DNA of 56,436 nt from Flavobacteriaceae bacterium. GTDB lineage: Bacteria > Bacteroidota > Bacteroidia > Flavobacteriales > Flavobacteriaceae. The DNA lies in contig JAHQVM010000067.1 of NCBI GenBank assembly GCA_019634365.1, positions 1 through 56,436 of the forward strand, read 5' to 3'. Under the pieces are notes generated by a model that did not search any database, was not told the origin of the DNA, and saw only the letters and a list, made by a program, of their open reading frames with translations. Shown in pieces: positions 41,765-50,837 of the stretch (its first letter is position 1; every line of letters starts with the position of its first letter). The translations under genes were made by a program, and so were the position numbers.

Positions 41765-41935
41765 CTATTCCTGTTCTTTGTTTTTCTTTTTTCGATCGTA
41801 GTAGTTCTCACGGAAACTTCTGCGTCTACGTTCCCGATTACGTTGGCTATTTTTCTTATTCCAGAAGTATAAGACAGCCACCAAAACCATAAGCGCGAAA
41901 ACAACAAAAAATGGATTTGAAAGTAGATGATCCAT
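41765..41935 (-). CDS. Tiny membrane protein with basic tail, 56 aa
   Basis: A 56-residue protein: one membrane helix (SNPFFVVFALMVLVAVLYFW, residues 6-25) and a very basic tail (RNRERRRRSFREN, then YYDRKKKNKEQE) predicted in the cytoplasm. Net charge is strongly positive. It begins 54 bp after the end of a similar tiny gene and may be in the same operon. A longer open frame on this strand (41695-41973) overlaps it in a different frame but has the composition of a shadow. Function unknown; the tail could bind membranes, nucleic acid or ribosomes. Coding is judged from codon pattern and clear architecture. Confidence 0.6.
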   Translation of the reverse strand: MDHLLSNPFFVVFALMVLVAVLYFWNKKNSQRNRERRRRSFRENYYDRKKKNKEQE

Positions 41936-41989
41936 AGTAGTGCTAAGATAGTTGTAGGAACGTCAAAAACCAAATGTGATTACAATGAA

Positions 41990-42154
41990 TTACATGGATT
42001 GATCTTCCTTTTCTTCAGAAATTTTTCTTTGTTTCTTGTGCCGATACTTGGATCGAAATCGTCCTTGATTTCCAATTCTCCCACCTCTACGGTGTCTGCT
42101 TTGGGCTTGTTGTAGCCCTAATAGGGCAAAGGCAAGAATGGCAATCCAGAGCAT
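41990..42154 (-). CDS. Tiny membrane protein with basic tail, 54 aa
   Basis: A 54-residue protein: a short N-terminal hydrophobic helix (MLWIAILAFALLGL) followed by a basic, Arg/Lys/Gln-rich tail (RHRRGGRIGNQGRFRSKYR and then HKKQRKISEEKE). Its ATG is one base after the stop codon of the LolD/MacB-like ATPase gene, so translation coupling is likely. It has the same architecture as the 56-residue protein downstream but no clear residue-by-residue similarity. Function unknown; too short for most gene finders. Confidence 0.6.
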   Translation of the reverse strand: MLWIAILAFALLGLQQAQSRHRRGGRIGNQGRFRSKYRHKKQRKISEEKEDQSM

Positions 42155-42155
42155 G

Positions 42156-42842
42156 TTATTTATTCTTTACGTCACTTTCCACAATTCCATCCCGAAGTCT
42201 GATGACACGATGTGCGTGGGCGGCGATTTCCTCTTCGTGGGTCACTAGAATTACAGTGTTTCCAGCTGCATGAATATCATCGAAAAGTTTCATGATTTCA
42301 ACCGAGGTTTTAGAGTCCAGGTTTCCTGTAGGCTCATCAGCCAAGATAATAGATGGACGATTTACCAGCGCCCTTCCCACGGCGACCCTTTGACGTTGTC
42401 CTCCGGAGAGCTGATTGGGCTTATGATCCATACGATCTGCCAATCCAACATCTGTAAGCACTTCTTCAGCACGCGCGGTACGAACGCTTTTGGAAGCACC
42501 CGCATAAATCATGGGAAGTGCCACATTTTCCAATGCTGTAGTTCTTGGGAGTAGGTTGAATGTTTGGAAAACAAATCCGATTTCTTTGTTACGGATTTCG
42601 GCCAGTTCGTCATCGGTCATGCTGCTAACATCCTGTCCATTGAGCTCGTAAGATCCAGAGGTAGGCGTGTCTAAGCAACCCAATAAATTCATGAGGGTCG
42701 ATTTTCCAGAACCCGATGGTCCCATCAATGCCACGTATTCGCCCTTTTCAATATCCAAGTCAATACCTTTAAGGACTTTTACTATTTCTTGACCCAATGG
42801 GAAATCACGTTTAATATTTCGGATTTTGATGACGAGGCTCAT
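42156..42842 (-). CDS. ABC transporter ATP-binding protein (LolD/MacB-like)
   Basis: A 228-residue ATPase of the MacB/LolD/FtsE type. Walker [10 protein letters not shown] at 41-49, Q-loop [11 protein letters not shown] (90-100), signature LSGGQRQRV (145-153), Walker [14 protein letters not shown] (164-176) and switch LVTHEEE. Members power MacB-type export or lipoprotein release; the permease (FtsX-fold) is not adjacent, so the partner lies elsewhere. Two tiny membrane genes follow on the same strand, the first one base after the stop. The methyltransferase gene is 55 bp upstream. Confidence 0.93.
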   Translation of the reverse strand: MSLVIKIRNIKRDFPLGQEIVKVLKGIDLDIEKGEYVALMGPSGSGKSTLMNLLGCLDTPTSGSYELNGQDVSSMTDDELAEIRNKEIGFVFQTFNLLPRTTALENVALPMIYAGASKSVRTARAEEVLTDVGLADRMDHKPNQLSGGQRQRVAVGRALVNRPSIILADEPTGNLDSKTSVEIMKLFDDIHAAGNTVILVTHEEEIAAHAHRVIRLRDGIVESDVKNK

Positions 42843-42897
42843 ACCTTTTTGGATGTATTGGGTTGGATTTCAGTATGACGTAAATATACCATAGTTG

Positions 42898-43668
42898 TTA
42901 CAAACGCAGGGTAAAATGTTGCTTGGTTTGTTCTTTTCTGAAAAATACCATGCCCCATTGAAAAGTATCGATGCTAACCGTTACACGATCATGCCCTTTT
43001 ATTTCTTCCCATGCTGCCGTCATCTCTGGACTCCAATAAATGTCGTCAAAAATGATTACCGAGTTGTTGTGAATTCGATCCAACAAGAGATGGAAGTAGT
43101 TTAGTGTATTGGATTTATCGTGATTCCCATCTACATAAACCAAATCATATCGCGATGCATCATTTTTGAAAAATGATTCGAAGGATTGATTGTGCAGTTC
43201 AATAGTATCGATGTTGAACTGTTTAAAATGTGTTTGTGCCACCCAGGCAGTATTGGGACACCCTTCTACGGTTTTAACACGTCCCTCTTCACTTCCGAGT
43301 GCAAGGGCAACGGTTCCTAGGCCCACCGAAGTTCCCAATTCTAGAATTTTCTCAGCTCCGAAATACCGCGTTAATCGATATAACAAACGCTGACGTTTTA
43401 CTGAAATACCCGCATTCTTGGCTATTTTCGATACCCGTCTTTGATTATCCTTAAAAATCCTTGAGCCTGCCCCAAAATCAGTTACCTCAATACGTTCTTT
43501 GCTTTTCTGGAGAGATTTTCGATGTTTAAGTAATATCGAATAGACTGGATATCTTTTTTTGTCGTTGAAGCATTTCGTGACCAAATCGTATACGAACGGG
43601 GAGTGAATTCCGTGTTTGTTGGTCGATCGGAAGAGATAATTAAGGTATGACAGCAACATATATTTCAT
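42898..43668 (-). CDS. Class I SAM-dependent O-methyltransferase-like protein
   Basis: A 256-residue Rossmann-fold methyltransferase. The SAM loop is ILELGTSVGLGT (108-119), an acidic residue follows in KTVEGCP, and YDLVYVDGNHDKS and SVIIFDDIYW resemble the metal-binding Asp pairs of catechol O-methyltransferase-like (Methyltransf_24) enzymes. The N-terminal 60 residues (YLFRSTNKHGIHSPFVYDL) are the typical Bacteroidota extension. The substrate is unknown. It starts six bases after the ABC-F gene and is likely co-transcribed. Confidence 0.85.
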   Translation of the reverse strand: MKYMLLSYLNYLFRSTNKHGIHSPFVYDLVTKCFNDKKRYPVYSILLKHRKSLQKSKERIEVTDFGAGSRIFKDNQRRVSKIAKNAGISVKRQRLLYRLTRYFGAEKILELGTSVGLGTVALALGSEEGRVKTVEGCPNTAWVAQTHFKQFNIDTIELHNQSFESFFKNDASRYDLVYVDGNHDKSNTLNYFHLLLDRIHNNSVIIFDDIYWSPEMTAAWEEIKGHDRVTVSIDTFQWGMVFFRKEQTKQHFTLRL

Positions 43669-43674
43669 ATACCC

Positions 43675-45534
43675 TCATTCCATTTTTGCCGAAAGTTCGA
43701 ACCAGCGCTCCGTTTTTGAATCGATCTGATCGATGATTTCCTTTAGGCGGATGGATTGCTTGTTGATTTCGTCACCAACCCAATTTTCGGTAGCGAATTG
43801 ATTTTGCAGTGTTTCCTTTTGCGATTCCAGTTTTGCAATGTCCTTTTCAAGGCGATTGAATTCCTTTTGCTCATTGTAGCTTAGTTTGGCCTTACCATCG
43901 TCTAACTTCCATTCTTTTTTGGCCTTGGGAGCAGAAGTGTCCTTTTCCTTTGGAGTACTGTCCTCATAGGTCCTGAAATCACTATAATTACCGGGAAAAT
44001 CTTGTATCACCCCTTCACCTCGAAAGACGAACAAATGGTCCACAATCTTATCCATAAAGTAACGGTCGTGAGAAACCACAATTAGGCAACCCGGGAAATC
44101 CAATAAGAAGTTTTCCAAAACATTGAGGGTGACAATATCCAGATCGTTGGTGGGCTCATCCAGAATAAGGAAATTGGGGTTTTTAATGAGAACGGTGCAC
44201 AGATACAGTCGTTTTCGTTCACCACCACTTAGTTTTTCAACAAAGTCATATTGTTTTTTACGGTCGAAAAGGAATCGTTCCAATAATTGTTGTGCCGAAA
44301 TCTGTCTCCCTTTTTTCAGTGGGATATAATCGCCATACTCCCGAACCACATCGATTACCTTTTGTCCTTCCTTCAATTGAATTCCCTGTTGGGTATAATA
44401 CCCGAATTTCACCGTTTCCCCAATGACCACTTTACCGGTATCTGGAATCAATCCTCCAGTCATGATATTTAGGAAGGTAGATTTTCCGGTTCCGTTTTTA
44501 CCAATGATCCCAACACGTTCTCCGCGAATAAAGTTGTAATCGAATTTTTCGATCAGTAATTTTTCCCCATAGGACTTCGAAATGGAATGCAATTCAACCA
44601 CCTTGGTTCCGAGGCGTTCCATATTGAGCTCGAGTTGTATTTCATGATCTTTTCTCCGCTGATGGGCCCTAGACTTGATTTCGTGAAAATCATCGATACG
44701 TGACTTGCTTTTGGTGGTTCTGGCTTTGGGCTGTCTACGCATCCAATCCAATTCCTTTTTGTAGAGCTGCTTGGCTTTACTGGTTTCCGTTTCGAAATTT
44801 TCGATACGTGCGTTCCGCTTGTCTAGGTAATAACTGTAGTTTCCTTTGTAGCTATAAAGGTTTCCTTCATCCAATTCAACGATTTCATTGCATACGCGTT
44901 CCAAAAAATAGCGATCGTGGGTTACCATGAAAAGGGTGATGTTTTCCTTAGCGAAAAATGCCTCCAGCCATTCGATCATTTCCAAATCCAAGTGGTTCGT
45001 TGGCTCATCCATGATGAGTAGATCGGGCTGGGCCAGTAGTGCATTGGCAAGTGCCAGTCTTTTCTTCTGTCCTCCACTAAGATTGGCAACCTTTTGAGAT
45101 AGGTTTTCCAATTTCAGTTTAAACAATATCTGTTTATAGGTAGTTTCGAAGTCCCAAGCTTGGGCAGCATCCATGGCATCGAATGCTTTTTGGTATGGTT
45201 CGGTATCCTCGGGGTTTTTTAACGCTTGTTCATAAGCCGCAATTACCTTTAAGATCGGTTTTTCTGAAGAAAAAATGGTTTCTTCAATATTCAATTCGGG
45301 GTTGAGGTTGGGTTCCTGCGAAAGGAATGCTACGCTTAGGTTTTTTCGGTAGACGACTTTTCCTTCATCGGGGCTTTCCTTTCCGGAGAGTATATCCAAA
45401 AGTGAAGTTTTCCCGGTTCCATTTTTGGCTACAAAGCCAATTTTCTGGCCTTCATTAATTCCAAAAGAAATATTGCGGAAAAGCACGCGTTCTCCATATG
45501 ATTTTGCAATTTGTTCTACCGAGAGGTAATTCAT
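43675..45534 (-). CDS. ABC-F family ATPase (Uup-like)
   Basis: A 619-residue ABC-F protein with two ATPase domains joined by a linker, without membrane helices. First Walker A is AKNGTGKTS (36-44; Ala replaces the first Gly), first signature NLSGGQKKRL, second Walker A IGKNGTGKST and second signature KLSGGERKRL. DEPTNHLD and DEPTNDLD are the two Walker B/D-loop pairs. The C-terminal coiled coil (about 555-619, SYNEQKEFNRLEKDIAKLES) is typical of Uup, which acts on ribosomes or DNA repair intermediates. It leads the minus-strand operon with the methyltransferase gene. It is divergent from the polysaccharide cluster. Confidence 0.94.
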   Translation of the reverse strand: MNYLSVEQIAKSYGERVLFRNISFGINEGQKIGFVAKNGTGKTSLLDILSGKESPDEGKVVYRKNLSVAFLSQEPNLNPELNIEETIFSSEKPILKVIAAYEQALKNPEDTEPYQKAFDAMDAAQAWDFETTYKQILFKLKLENLSQKVANLSGGQKKRLALANALLAQPDLLIMDEPTNHLDLEMIEWLEAFFAKENITLFMVTHDRYFLERVCNEIVELDEGNLYSYKGNYSYYLDKRNARIENFETETSKAKQLYKKELDWMRRQPKARTTKSKSRIDDFHEIKSRAHQRRKDHEIQLELNMERLGTKVVELHSISKSYGEKLLIEKFDYNFIRGERVGIIGKNGTGKSTFLNIMTGGLIPDTGKVVIGETVKFGYYTQQGIQLKEGQKVIDVVREYGDYIPLKKGRQISAQQLLERFLFDRKKQYDFVEKLSGGERKRLYLCTVLIKNPNFLILDEPTNDLDIVTLNVLENFLLDFPGCLIVVSHDRYFMDKIVDHLFVFRGEGVIQDFPGNYSDFRTYEDSTPKEKDTSAPKAKKEWKLDDGKAKLSYNEQKEFNRLEKDIAKLESQKETLQNQFATENWVGDEINKQSIRLKEIIDQIDSKTERWFELSAKME

Positions 45535-45610
45535 TTTTCAGCTTTGTTGCAAATTAAAGGCATTTTGGATAGGAAAAATAAAATATATTTCATTATTACT
45601 CAGGTTACGC

Positions 45611-45618
45611 TATATTTG
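45611..45618 (+). promoter_or_regulatory. -7 promoter element of the polysaccharide cluster
   Basis: TATATTTG is a perfect TAnnTTTG, 23 bp before the ATG at 45642. No clear -33 TTG is at the expected distance. It is the only good promoter seen at the head of the plus-strand cluster. Confidence 0.5.
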
Positions 45619-45641
45619 TCGATTAACAACCCAATCTTGTG

Positions 45642-46436
45642 ATGAAGTTCCAGTACATAGTTTATTTCCTATTGGTGGTGGTTTGTTTATCTTCTTGTGT
45701 CCCCCTTAAACGCATTACCTACTTACAGGAAAATGAGCAGCAACAAGATAGCCTTCTTCCCGTGCGAAAGGCGCAGGAAGCCTACCGACTTCAAATAAAT
45801 GATCTTCTTAGTGTCCGTGTCAAGGCATTGGACGATGAATTGGCGAGTATTTTCAATCCTATTGGTGAATCGAATCCTAATGCCTCCAGTGAAGAAAGTC
45901 TTTATTATGAGGGGTTTAAGGTAGATCCAAGAGGGAATATTAGGGTTCCATTATTAGGTGAAATGCCGGTTTTAGGATTGACTCTAAATGAAGTTAGAAA
46001 AGCTATAGAAGAGCGATTGTTGAAAGACTATTTCAAGAAGGAAGCCAATTTATTTGTTACCGTAAAATTGGTTGGGATTCGGTACACGATTAATGGGGAA
46101 ATAAGGCGTCCGGGATCCAACATCATTTATAGGGATCAGGCGACCATAATGGAAGCTATTGGAAACAGCGGTGATATTCCGGTTACCGGGGATAAGACCG
46201 ATGTAATTATTATAAGGCAATACCCTTTGGGGCAAAAGGTGCATCACATCGATTTAACAACGATCGATGCCATGAATTCTCCCTTTTATTTCATACAACC
46301 CAACGATCAGATTATTGTAAACCCGCTACCACAGAAAACATTGGGTACGGGAACGACGGGGCTGCAATCGTTCACTACTATTTTGAGTGTGGTAACTGCC
46401 CTAACAACCACTATTTTATTATTCATTAGGTTATAA
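45642..46436 (+). CDS. Polysaccharide export lipoprotein (Wza-like)
   Basis: A 264-residue outer-membrane polysaccharide export protein. The lipobox is LSSC with the cysteine at 19. The Poly_export domain is visible (YRLQINDLLSVRVKALDD near 48-65, DPRGNIRVPLLGEMPVLGLTL around 95-115) followed by a SLBB-like part (VTVKLVGIRYTINGEIRRPG). A hydrophobic C-terminus (SFTTILSVVTALTTTILLFI) suggests a membrane-spanning helix, as in Wza. It is shorter than E. coli Wza, usual for Bacteroidota. A GTG one codon earlier (45639) is in frame, but ATG is preferred. It is followed 10 bp later by the Wzc gene. Confidence 0.93.
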   Translation: MKFQYIVYFLLVVVCLSSCVPLKRITYLQENEQQQDSLLPVRKAQEAYRLQINDLLSVRVKALDDELASIFNPIGESNPNASSEESLYYEGFKVDPRGNIRVPLLGEMPVLGLTLNEVRKAIEERLLKDYFKKEANLFVTVKLVGIRYTINGEIRRPGSNIIYRDQATIMEAIGNSGDIPVTGDKTDVIIIRQYPLGQKVHHIDLTTIDAMNSPFYFIQPNDQIIVNPLPQKTLGTGTTGLQSFTTILSVVTALTTTILLFIRL

Positions 46437-46446
46437 TACGAGAACC

Positions 46447-48921
46447 GTGGAAGAGTTTGAGATTAAAGAAGCAGAAACAACATTCGATTTTAAGGGATTT
46501 CTCGTTAAACTCATAAGCTATTGGCCGTTGTTCCTAATATCATTGGCCATTGCTTTCGGAATTGCTTACTACATTAATGTTCGGAAGCTCCCTGTATACT
46601 CCATGGGAAACGTAATTTCCATTAAGGATGATCAGAACCCTTTCTTTACGACCAATACCAGTTTAACCTTTAATTGGGGAGGAACGACCGATAAGGTCAA
46701 TACGGCCCTTATTACACTAAAGTCAAGAACGCATAACGAAAAGGTAGTGGATCGATTACAGTACTATCTAACGTATTGGATGGACGGTGAATACAAAAAG
46801 GTAGATGCGTATAAACGGGTTCCCTTTTACGTGAAAGTGGACACTACGCGACCACAGGTGTTAAATAATGTTTTCACCATTAAGTTCAAGGATACTACAA
46901 CGTTCAATCTAGAGGTCAATTTCGAAGTGGAGGGAAAGAAGCGGATGCAGTATTACAACGAATCCAAAAAATTCACCAAGAAATTCGTTCCGGCGCAAGA
47001 ATTTAGTCAGGAATTTAAGGTAGGCGAACCCATATCACTTCCGTTTTTTAGTGGAACCATTCTGCGTGATACCACTCGGGTCATGGCATTCGATTATCCT
47101 TATTATTTCAATTTTTTGAATTTCAATGCAGCCGTCGCGCGTAACCTACGCGTAAGCGTCGTGCCCGAAACCAATGGATCGTCGGTGCTTAAAATGAGAA
47201 AGGTAGGAACCAACAAAGCCAAGTTGGTGGACTATTTAAATATGTCCGTCCAAACATTGAGTGATGCTATGTTGGCGCGGAAAAACCTCTTTGCGACCAA
47301 GACGATTGCCTTTATCGATAGTAGCCTGAATGCAAAGTCCAAGGAGTTGATGGATGTTGAGAATGAATTGAACGATTATAAGGATCGCAACGCCATCTTT
47401 AACCTTGACGAAGAAGGTAGGGAGATTAATTCCAAATTGAACAATTTGGATGTAAATAAGGAGAGGGTAAATCGAGAGCTCAATTATTACGATGTGCTGG
47501 AGAATTACCTCGTTACCCGAACCGATTATAAGGAGGTTCCAGCACCATCTGTTGCGGGTATTTCTGAAAGCAGTATTAGTACAGGGGTAGCGCAGATTGT
47601 TAGTAAAGCCCAGGAGCGCACTACCTTGGAATATTCCTATAAAGAAGGAGCTCCCATTTTTGATGATATCGATCGGCAAATTGACGCCATTAAGCGCGTA
47701 TTATTAGAAAATATTAGAAGTAGTAAGGGTTTGCAAAATCAAGAGCTCATAAGAATAAACGGGGAAATCGGGAAATATGAGGCCCAATTGCGAAGGTTGC
47801 CTAAGGAGCAGCAGGAACTGATAAAAATTGAACGTCGCTACAAATTAAGTCAAAATACCTATAACTTATTCCTTTCAAAACGGAGCGAAGCAAAGCTTGT
47901 TAAGGCGGCTAATGTGAGTGATGTAATGATCATTGATAATGCGAAAGACATAGGAGGGGGCAGAGTAGGGCCCAATACCCAACTCAATTATATCATGGCG
48001 GCCCTTTTCGGGTTTTTTATCCCTTTCTTATTCGTTTTTATACGGGTATTCTTCGACACTAAGGTTCATAGTGTCAAGGATATCGAACGTCTTTCAAAAA
48101 TCCCGATTTTAGGTATTATAGGGAAGAGCAGACTGGATAATAATTTGGCCGTCATTAGTAAGCCTAAATCGGCGATTGCAGAGGCATTTAGATCATTGCG
48201 TTCCAGCTTGCAGTTTATGTACAAGAAGCAGGGGATAGAAGGAGCCAAAACGGTTTTAGTGACGTCTTCAATTAGTGGAGAGGGGAAAACTTTTTGCTCC
48301 ATCAACATAGCATCGGTATTTGCACTAAGTGAAAAGAAAACCGTTTTAGTTGGATTGGATTTACGAAAACCCAAGATTTTTGGAGATTTCAGTATCAATA
48401 ATGACATTGGTGTTGTGAATTATCTCATTGGTAATGCAACTGTTGATAATATTATTCAAAATACGACGATTTCATCTTTAGATGTTATAACTGCAGGGCC
48501 TATACCTCCTAATCCATCCGAACTCCTTATGAGCGAACAGATGGAAGAACTGATTAAAAACCTTAAAGAGCGCTACGATTACATTGTACTGGATTCACCG
48601 CCTTTGGGATTGGTTTCAGACTCTTTGGAATTACTGAAATTTGCCGATGCCACTATTTATATGGTGCGTCAAAACTATACGAAACGAGGTATGTTTGGCC
48701 TAATCAATGAAAAGTATAAGAATAAGGAGATTTCGAACATTAGTTTTGTTCTTAATTTCTTCGAAGGGCGTGCCAAGTATGGTTACGGCTATGGTTACGG
48801 TTACGGAGATGGCTATGGTTATGGGTACGGTTATGGCTATGGTTACGGACATGGATACCATGAAGATGATAGAAAACCAAGCCTTTGGACCCGAATCAAA
48901 AAATTCTTCAAAAGAAAATAA
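46447..48921 (+). CDS. Polysaccharide co-polymerase / tyrosine autokinase (Wzc-like)
   Basis: An 824-residue inner-membrane protein. A Wzz domain lies between membrane helices (about 26-44 and 514-536) with a long coiled-coil periplasmic part, then a cytoplasmic BY-kinase: Walker A SSISGEGKTF (around 605-614), Walker A' GLDLRKPK (about 635-642) and Walker B YIVLDSPPLG (about 712-721). The tail from 778 to 804 is nearly pure Tyr-Gly (12 Tyr), a long phosphorylation cluster, followed by a basic end LWTRIKKFFKRK. It controls polymer length and export through Wza-like proteins. Starts with GTG; no nearby ATG. Co-transcribed with the Wza-like gene. Confidence 0.94.
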   Translation: MEEFEIKEAETTFDFKGFLVKLISYWPLFLISLAIAFGIAYYINVRKLPVYSMGNVISIKDDQNPFFTTNTSLTFNWGGTTDKVNTALITLKSRTHNEKVVDRLQYYLTYWMDGEYKKVDAYKRVPFYVKVDTTRPQVLNNVFTIKFKDTTTFNLEVNFEVEGKKRMQYYNESKKFTKKFVPAQEFSQEFKVGEPISLPFFSGTILRDTTRVMAFDYPYYFNFLNFNAAVARNLRVSVVPETNGSSVLKMRKVGTNKAKLVDYLNMSVQTLSDAMLARKNLFATKTIAFIDSSLNAKSKELMDVENELNDYKDRNAIFNLDEEGREINSKLNNLDVNKERVNRELNYYDVLENYLVTRTDYKEVPAPSVAGISESSISTGVAQIVSKAQERTTLEYSYKEGAPIFDDIDRQIDAIKRVLLENIRSSKGLQNQELIRINGEIGKYEAQLRRLPKEQQELIKIERRYKLSQNTYNLFLSKRSEAKLVKAANVSDVMIIDNAKDIGGGRVGPNTQLNYIMAALFGFFIPFLFVFIRVFFDTKVHSVKDIERLSKIPILGIIGKSRLDNNLAVISKPKSAIAEAFRSLRSSLQFMYKKQGIEGAKTVLVTSSISGEGKTFCSINIASVFALSEKKTVLVGLDLRKPKIFGDFSINNDIGVVNYLIGNATVDNIIQNTTISSLDVITAGPIPPNPSELLMSEQMEELIKNLKERYDYIVLDSPPLGLVSDSLELLKFADATIYMVRQNYTKRGMFGLINEKYKNKEISNISFVLNFFEGRAKYGYGYGYGYGDGYGYGYGYGYGYGHGYHEDDRKPSLWTRIKKFFKRK
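48778..48858 (+). repeat. Tyr-Gly-coding hexamer repeat (TAYGGN)n
   Basis: Fourteen codons pairs of the form TAT/TAC-GGN, interrupted once by GAT and once by CAT, encode 12 tyrosines in 27 residues. Repeat units of six bases keep frame, so slippage would change the number of Tyr-Gly pairs without breaking the gene. Confidence 0.85.
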
Positions 48922-48955
48922 GGTCGGAAGGAAATGGAACCAATAGCCTTTATTT

Positions 48956-49549
48956 ATGCTTAGTGCTAGGCAGAGAAAAATAAAAAGAATTTTCGATCTA
49001 TCTATTTCCATTATTGTATTCCCATTTGTGATATTTCCTTTAATTTTGCTGCTCCTTTTAGCATGGTGGTCTACGGGGAAAAACGGTCTTTTTGTCCAAG
49101 AGCGAATCGGATTTCAAGGAAAACCTTTTAAGCTGTTTAAAATTAGATCCTTGAAAGGGGAAGGTCATAGCGATGTGCATGAGATGAAAGCGAATGAGAC
49201 GCGATTCGGAAAATGGTTGAGGAGAACCAAATTGGACGAATTACCGCAACTCTTCAATATCTTTAAAGGAGAAATGAGTTGGGTGGGGCCACGGCCTGAT
49301 GTTCCGGGCTATGCGGATTTGTTGAAAGGTGAAGATAGGATGATGCTATCGGTACGGCCAGGACTTACAGGTCCGGCGACGATTAAATATAGAAATGAAG
49401 ATGTTGTGTTGCTTCAGCAGGAAGACCCGATAAGGTACAATGATGAAGTAATTTGGCCAGACAAGGTGAGCATCAATATTGAGTACGTAAATAAATGGAG
49501 TTTGAGGAAGGACATAAACTATTTGTGGGCTTCCATATTAAAAAGATGA
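48956..49549 (+). CDS. Initiating sugar-phosphate transferase (PglC/WcaJ-like, monotopic)
   Basis: A 197-residue phosphoglycosyl transferase that puts the first sugar-1-phosphate on undecaprenyl phosphate. A membrane-embedded hairpin is at about 14-38 (VFPFVIFPLILLLLLAWW), the catalytic Asp-Glu is D94-E95 in RTKLDELPQLF, and GPRPDVPGY (111-119) is the family motif. It lacks the extra N-terminal helices of WcaJ, so it is of the small PglC type. The sugar is probably an N-acetylhexosamine or a diNAc sugar, not certain. It lies 34 bp after the Wzc gene and two bases before the dehydrogenase. Confidence 0.93.
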   Translation: MLSARQRKIKRIFDLSISIIVFPFVIFPLILLLLLAWWSTGKNGLFVQERIGFQGKPFKLFKIRSLKGEGHSDVHEMKANETRFGKWLRRTKLDELPQLFNIFKGEMSWVGPRPDVPGYADLLKGEDRMMLSVRPGLTGPATIKYRNEDVVLLQQEDPIRYNDEVIWPDKVSINIEYVNKWSLRKDINYLWASILKR

Positions 49550-49550
49550 A

Positions 49551-50837
49551 ATGAAAGAACAACCGACTATTGCAATTATTGGATTGGGTTATGTAGGTCT
49601 GCCATTGGCAGTCGCATTTGCAGAAAAGTATAGAATCATTGGATTCGATATTAATGCCGAACGGATCGCCGAATTAAATCAGGCACAGGATCACACCCTA
49701 GAGATTTCCACACCACAATTGGAGCAAGTCTTGAATGCTGGAAGTGACCGTGGACTGGTTGTGACTGATAATCCAGAACTATTGGCTGAGGCCACTGTTT
49801 TTGTGGTTACGGTACCAACCCCAACCAATAAACACAATCAACCTGTTTTAATTCCACTGGAAAAAGCCAGTGAAACAGTGGGTAAAGTATTGAAAAAAGG
49901 AGATACGGTAGTATATGAATCTACTGTTTATCCCGGAGTCACCGAGGATGTATGTGTGCCTATTCTTGAAAGAGTTTCTGGTTTAACATTCAATGAGGAC
50001 TTTTATGCAGGATATTCACCAGAACGAATCAATCCTGGTGACAAAGAGCATACAGTAACTAAAATTTTGAAAGTAACTTCCGGTTCTACCCCGGAGGTAG
50101 CTAAATACATTGACAATCTTTATGCTTCGGTTATTACAGCAGGAACCCATTTGGCTCCTTCCATAAAAGTAGCAGAAGCCGCCAAAGTCATCGAAAACTC
50201 TCAGAGGGATATCAACATTGCTTTCGTTAATGAACTCTCTAAGATTTTCCGTTTGTTAGATATCGATACGCAAGATGTGCTTGAAGCTGCGGGAACCAAG
50301 TGGAACTTTCTTAAGTTCACTCCAGGTTTGGTGGGAGGACATTGCATTGGAGTAGATCCATATTACTTGGCACAAAAAGCGATGGAAGAAGGGTACAATC
50401 CCGAAATCATTTTAGCAGGTCGTCGTATGAACGATGGTATGGGCAACTATGTGGCTCATGAAGTGGTTAAACTTATGATTCAGAAGGATTGTAAGGTGAA
50501 GAATGGAAAGGTGTTAATGCTTGGCATTACTTTTAAGGAGAACTGTCCAGATATTAGGAACAGTAAGGTCATTGATGTGATTGCTGAATTGGAAAAGTAC
50601 AATTTGAAGGTAGATGTTTACGACCCTTGGGCCAACGCAGGCGAAGTGAAGCATGAGTTTGGAAAATCCCTGATTTCGGATGCAGAAGGATTACAGGAGG
50701 ACTACGATGCCATTGTTTTGGCCGTGTCCCACTCAGAGTTCAAAAAATTGGATCTTGAAAGTCTAAGAAATGGAACTTCTGTTGTATTCGATGTAAAATC
50801 ATTCTTGGATAAACGTATAATTGACGGAAGACTTTAA
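49551..50837 (+). CDS. UDP-N-acetylhexosamine 6-dehydrogenase (TviB/WbpO-like)
   Basis: A 428-residue UDP-sugar dehydrogenase. NAD loop GLGYVGLP (11-18), TVPTPTNKH (87-95), SPERINPGDKEH (156-167) and the catalytic C265 in GGHCIGVDPYYL. The match to TviB/WbpO (UDP-GlcNAc or UDP-GalNAc to the uronic acid, four electrons) is stronger than to UDP-glucose dehydrogenases. With the TviC-like epimerase that overlaps the next frame by one base, it predicts an N-acetylhexosaminuronic acid (GalNAcA type), so the polymer is acidic. Substrate identity remains inference. Confidence 0.93.
   Translation: MKEQPTIAIIGLGYVGLPLAVAFAEKYRIIGFDINAERIAELNQAQDHTLEISTPQLEQVLNAGSDRGLVVTDNPELLAEATVFVVTVPTPTNKHNQPVLIPLEKASETVGKVLKKGDTVVYESTVYPGVTEDVCVPILERVSGLTFNEDFYAGYSPERINPGDKEHTVTKILKVTSGSTPEVAKYIDNLYASVITAGTHLAPSIKVAEAAKVIENSQRDINIAFVNELSKIFRLLDIDTQDVLEAAGTKWNFLKFTPGLVGGHCIGVDPYYLAQKAMEEGYNPEIILAGRRMNDGMGNYVAHEVVKLMIQKDCKVKNGKVLMLGITFKENCPDIRNSKVIDVIAELEKYNLKVDVYDPWANAGEVKHEFGKSLISDAEGLQEDYDAIVLAVSHSEFKKLDLESLRNGTSVVFDVKSFLDKRIIDGRL

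Noticed and set aside
41695-41973. A 92-codon open frame on the minus strand
   Set aside because: It overlaps the 56-residue gene in another frame and reads as Trp/Phe then Arg/Lys without a domain; the shorter frame has a clean membrane helix plus basic tail and a sensible start.
48700-49011. Repetitive frames overlapping the Tyr-Gly repeat (both strands)
   Set aside because: The long Val/Thr/Ile or Met/Val runs are just other frames of the TAYGGN repeat.
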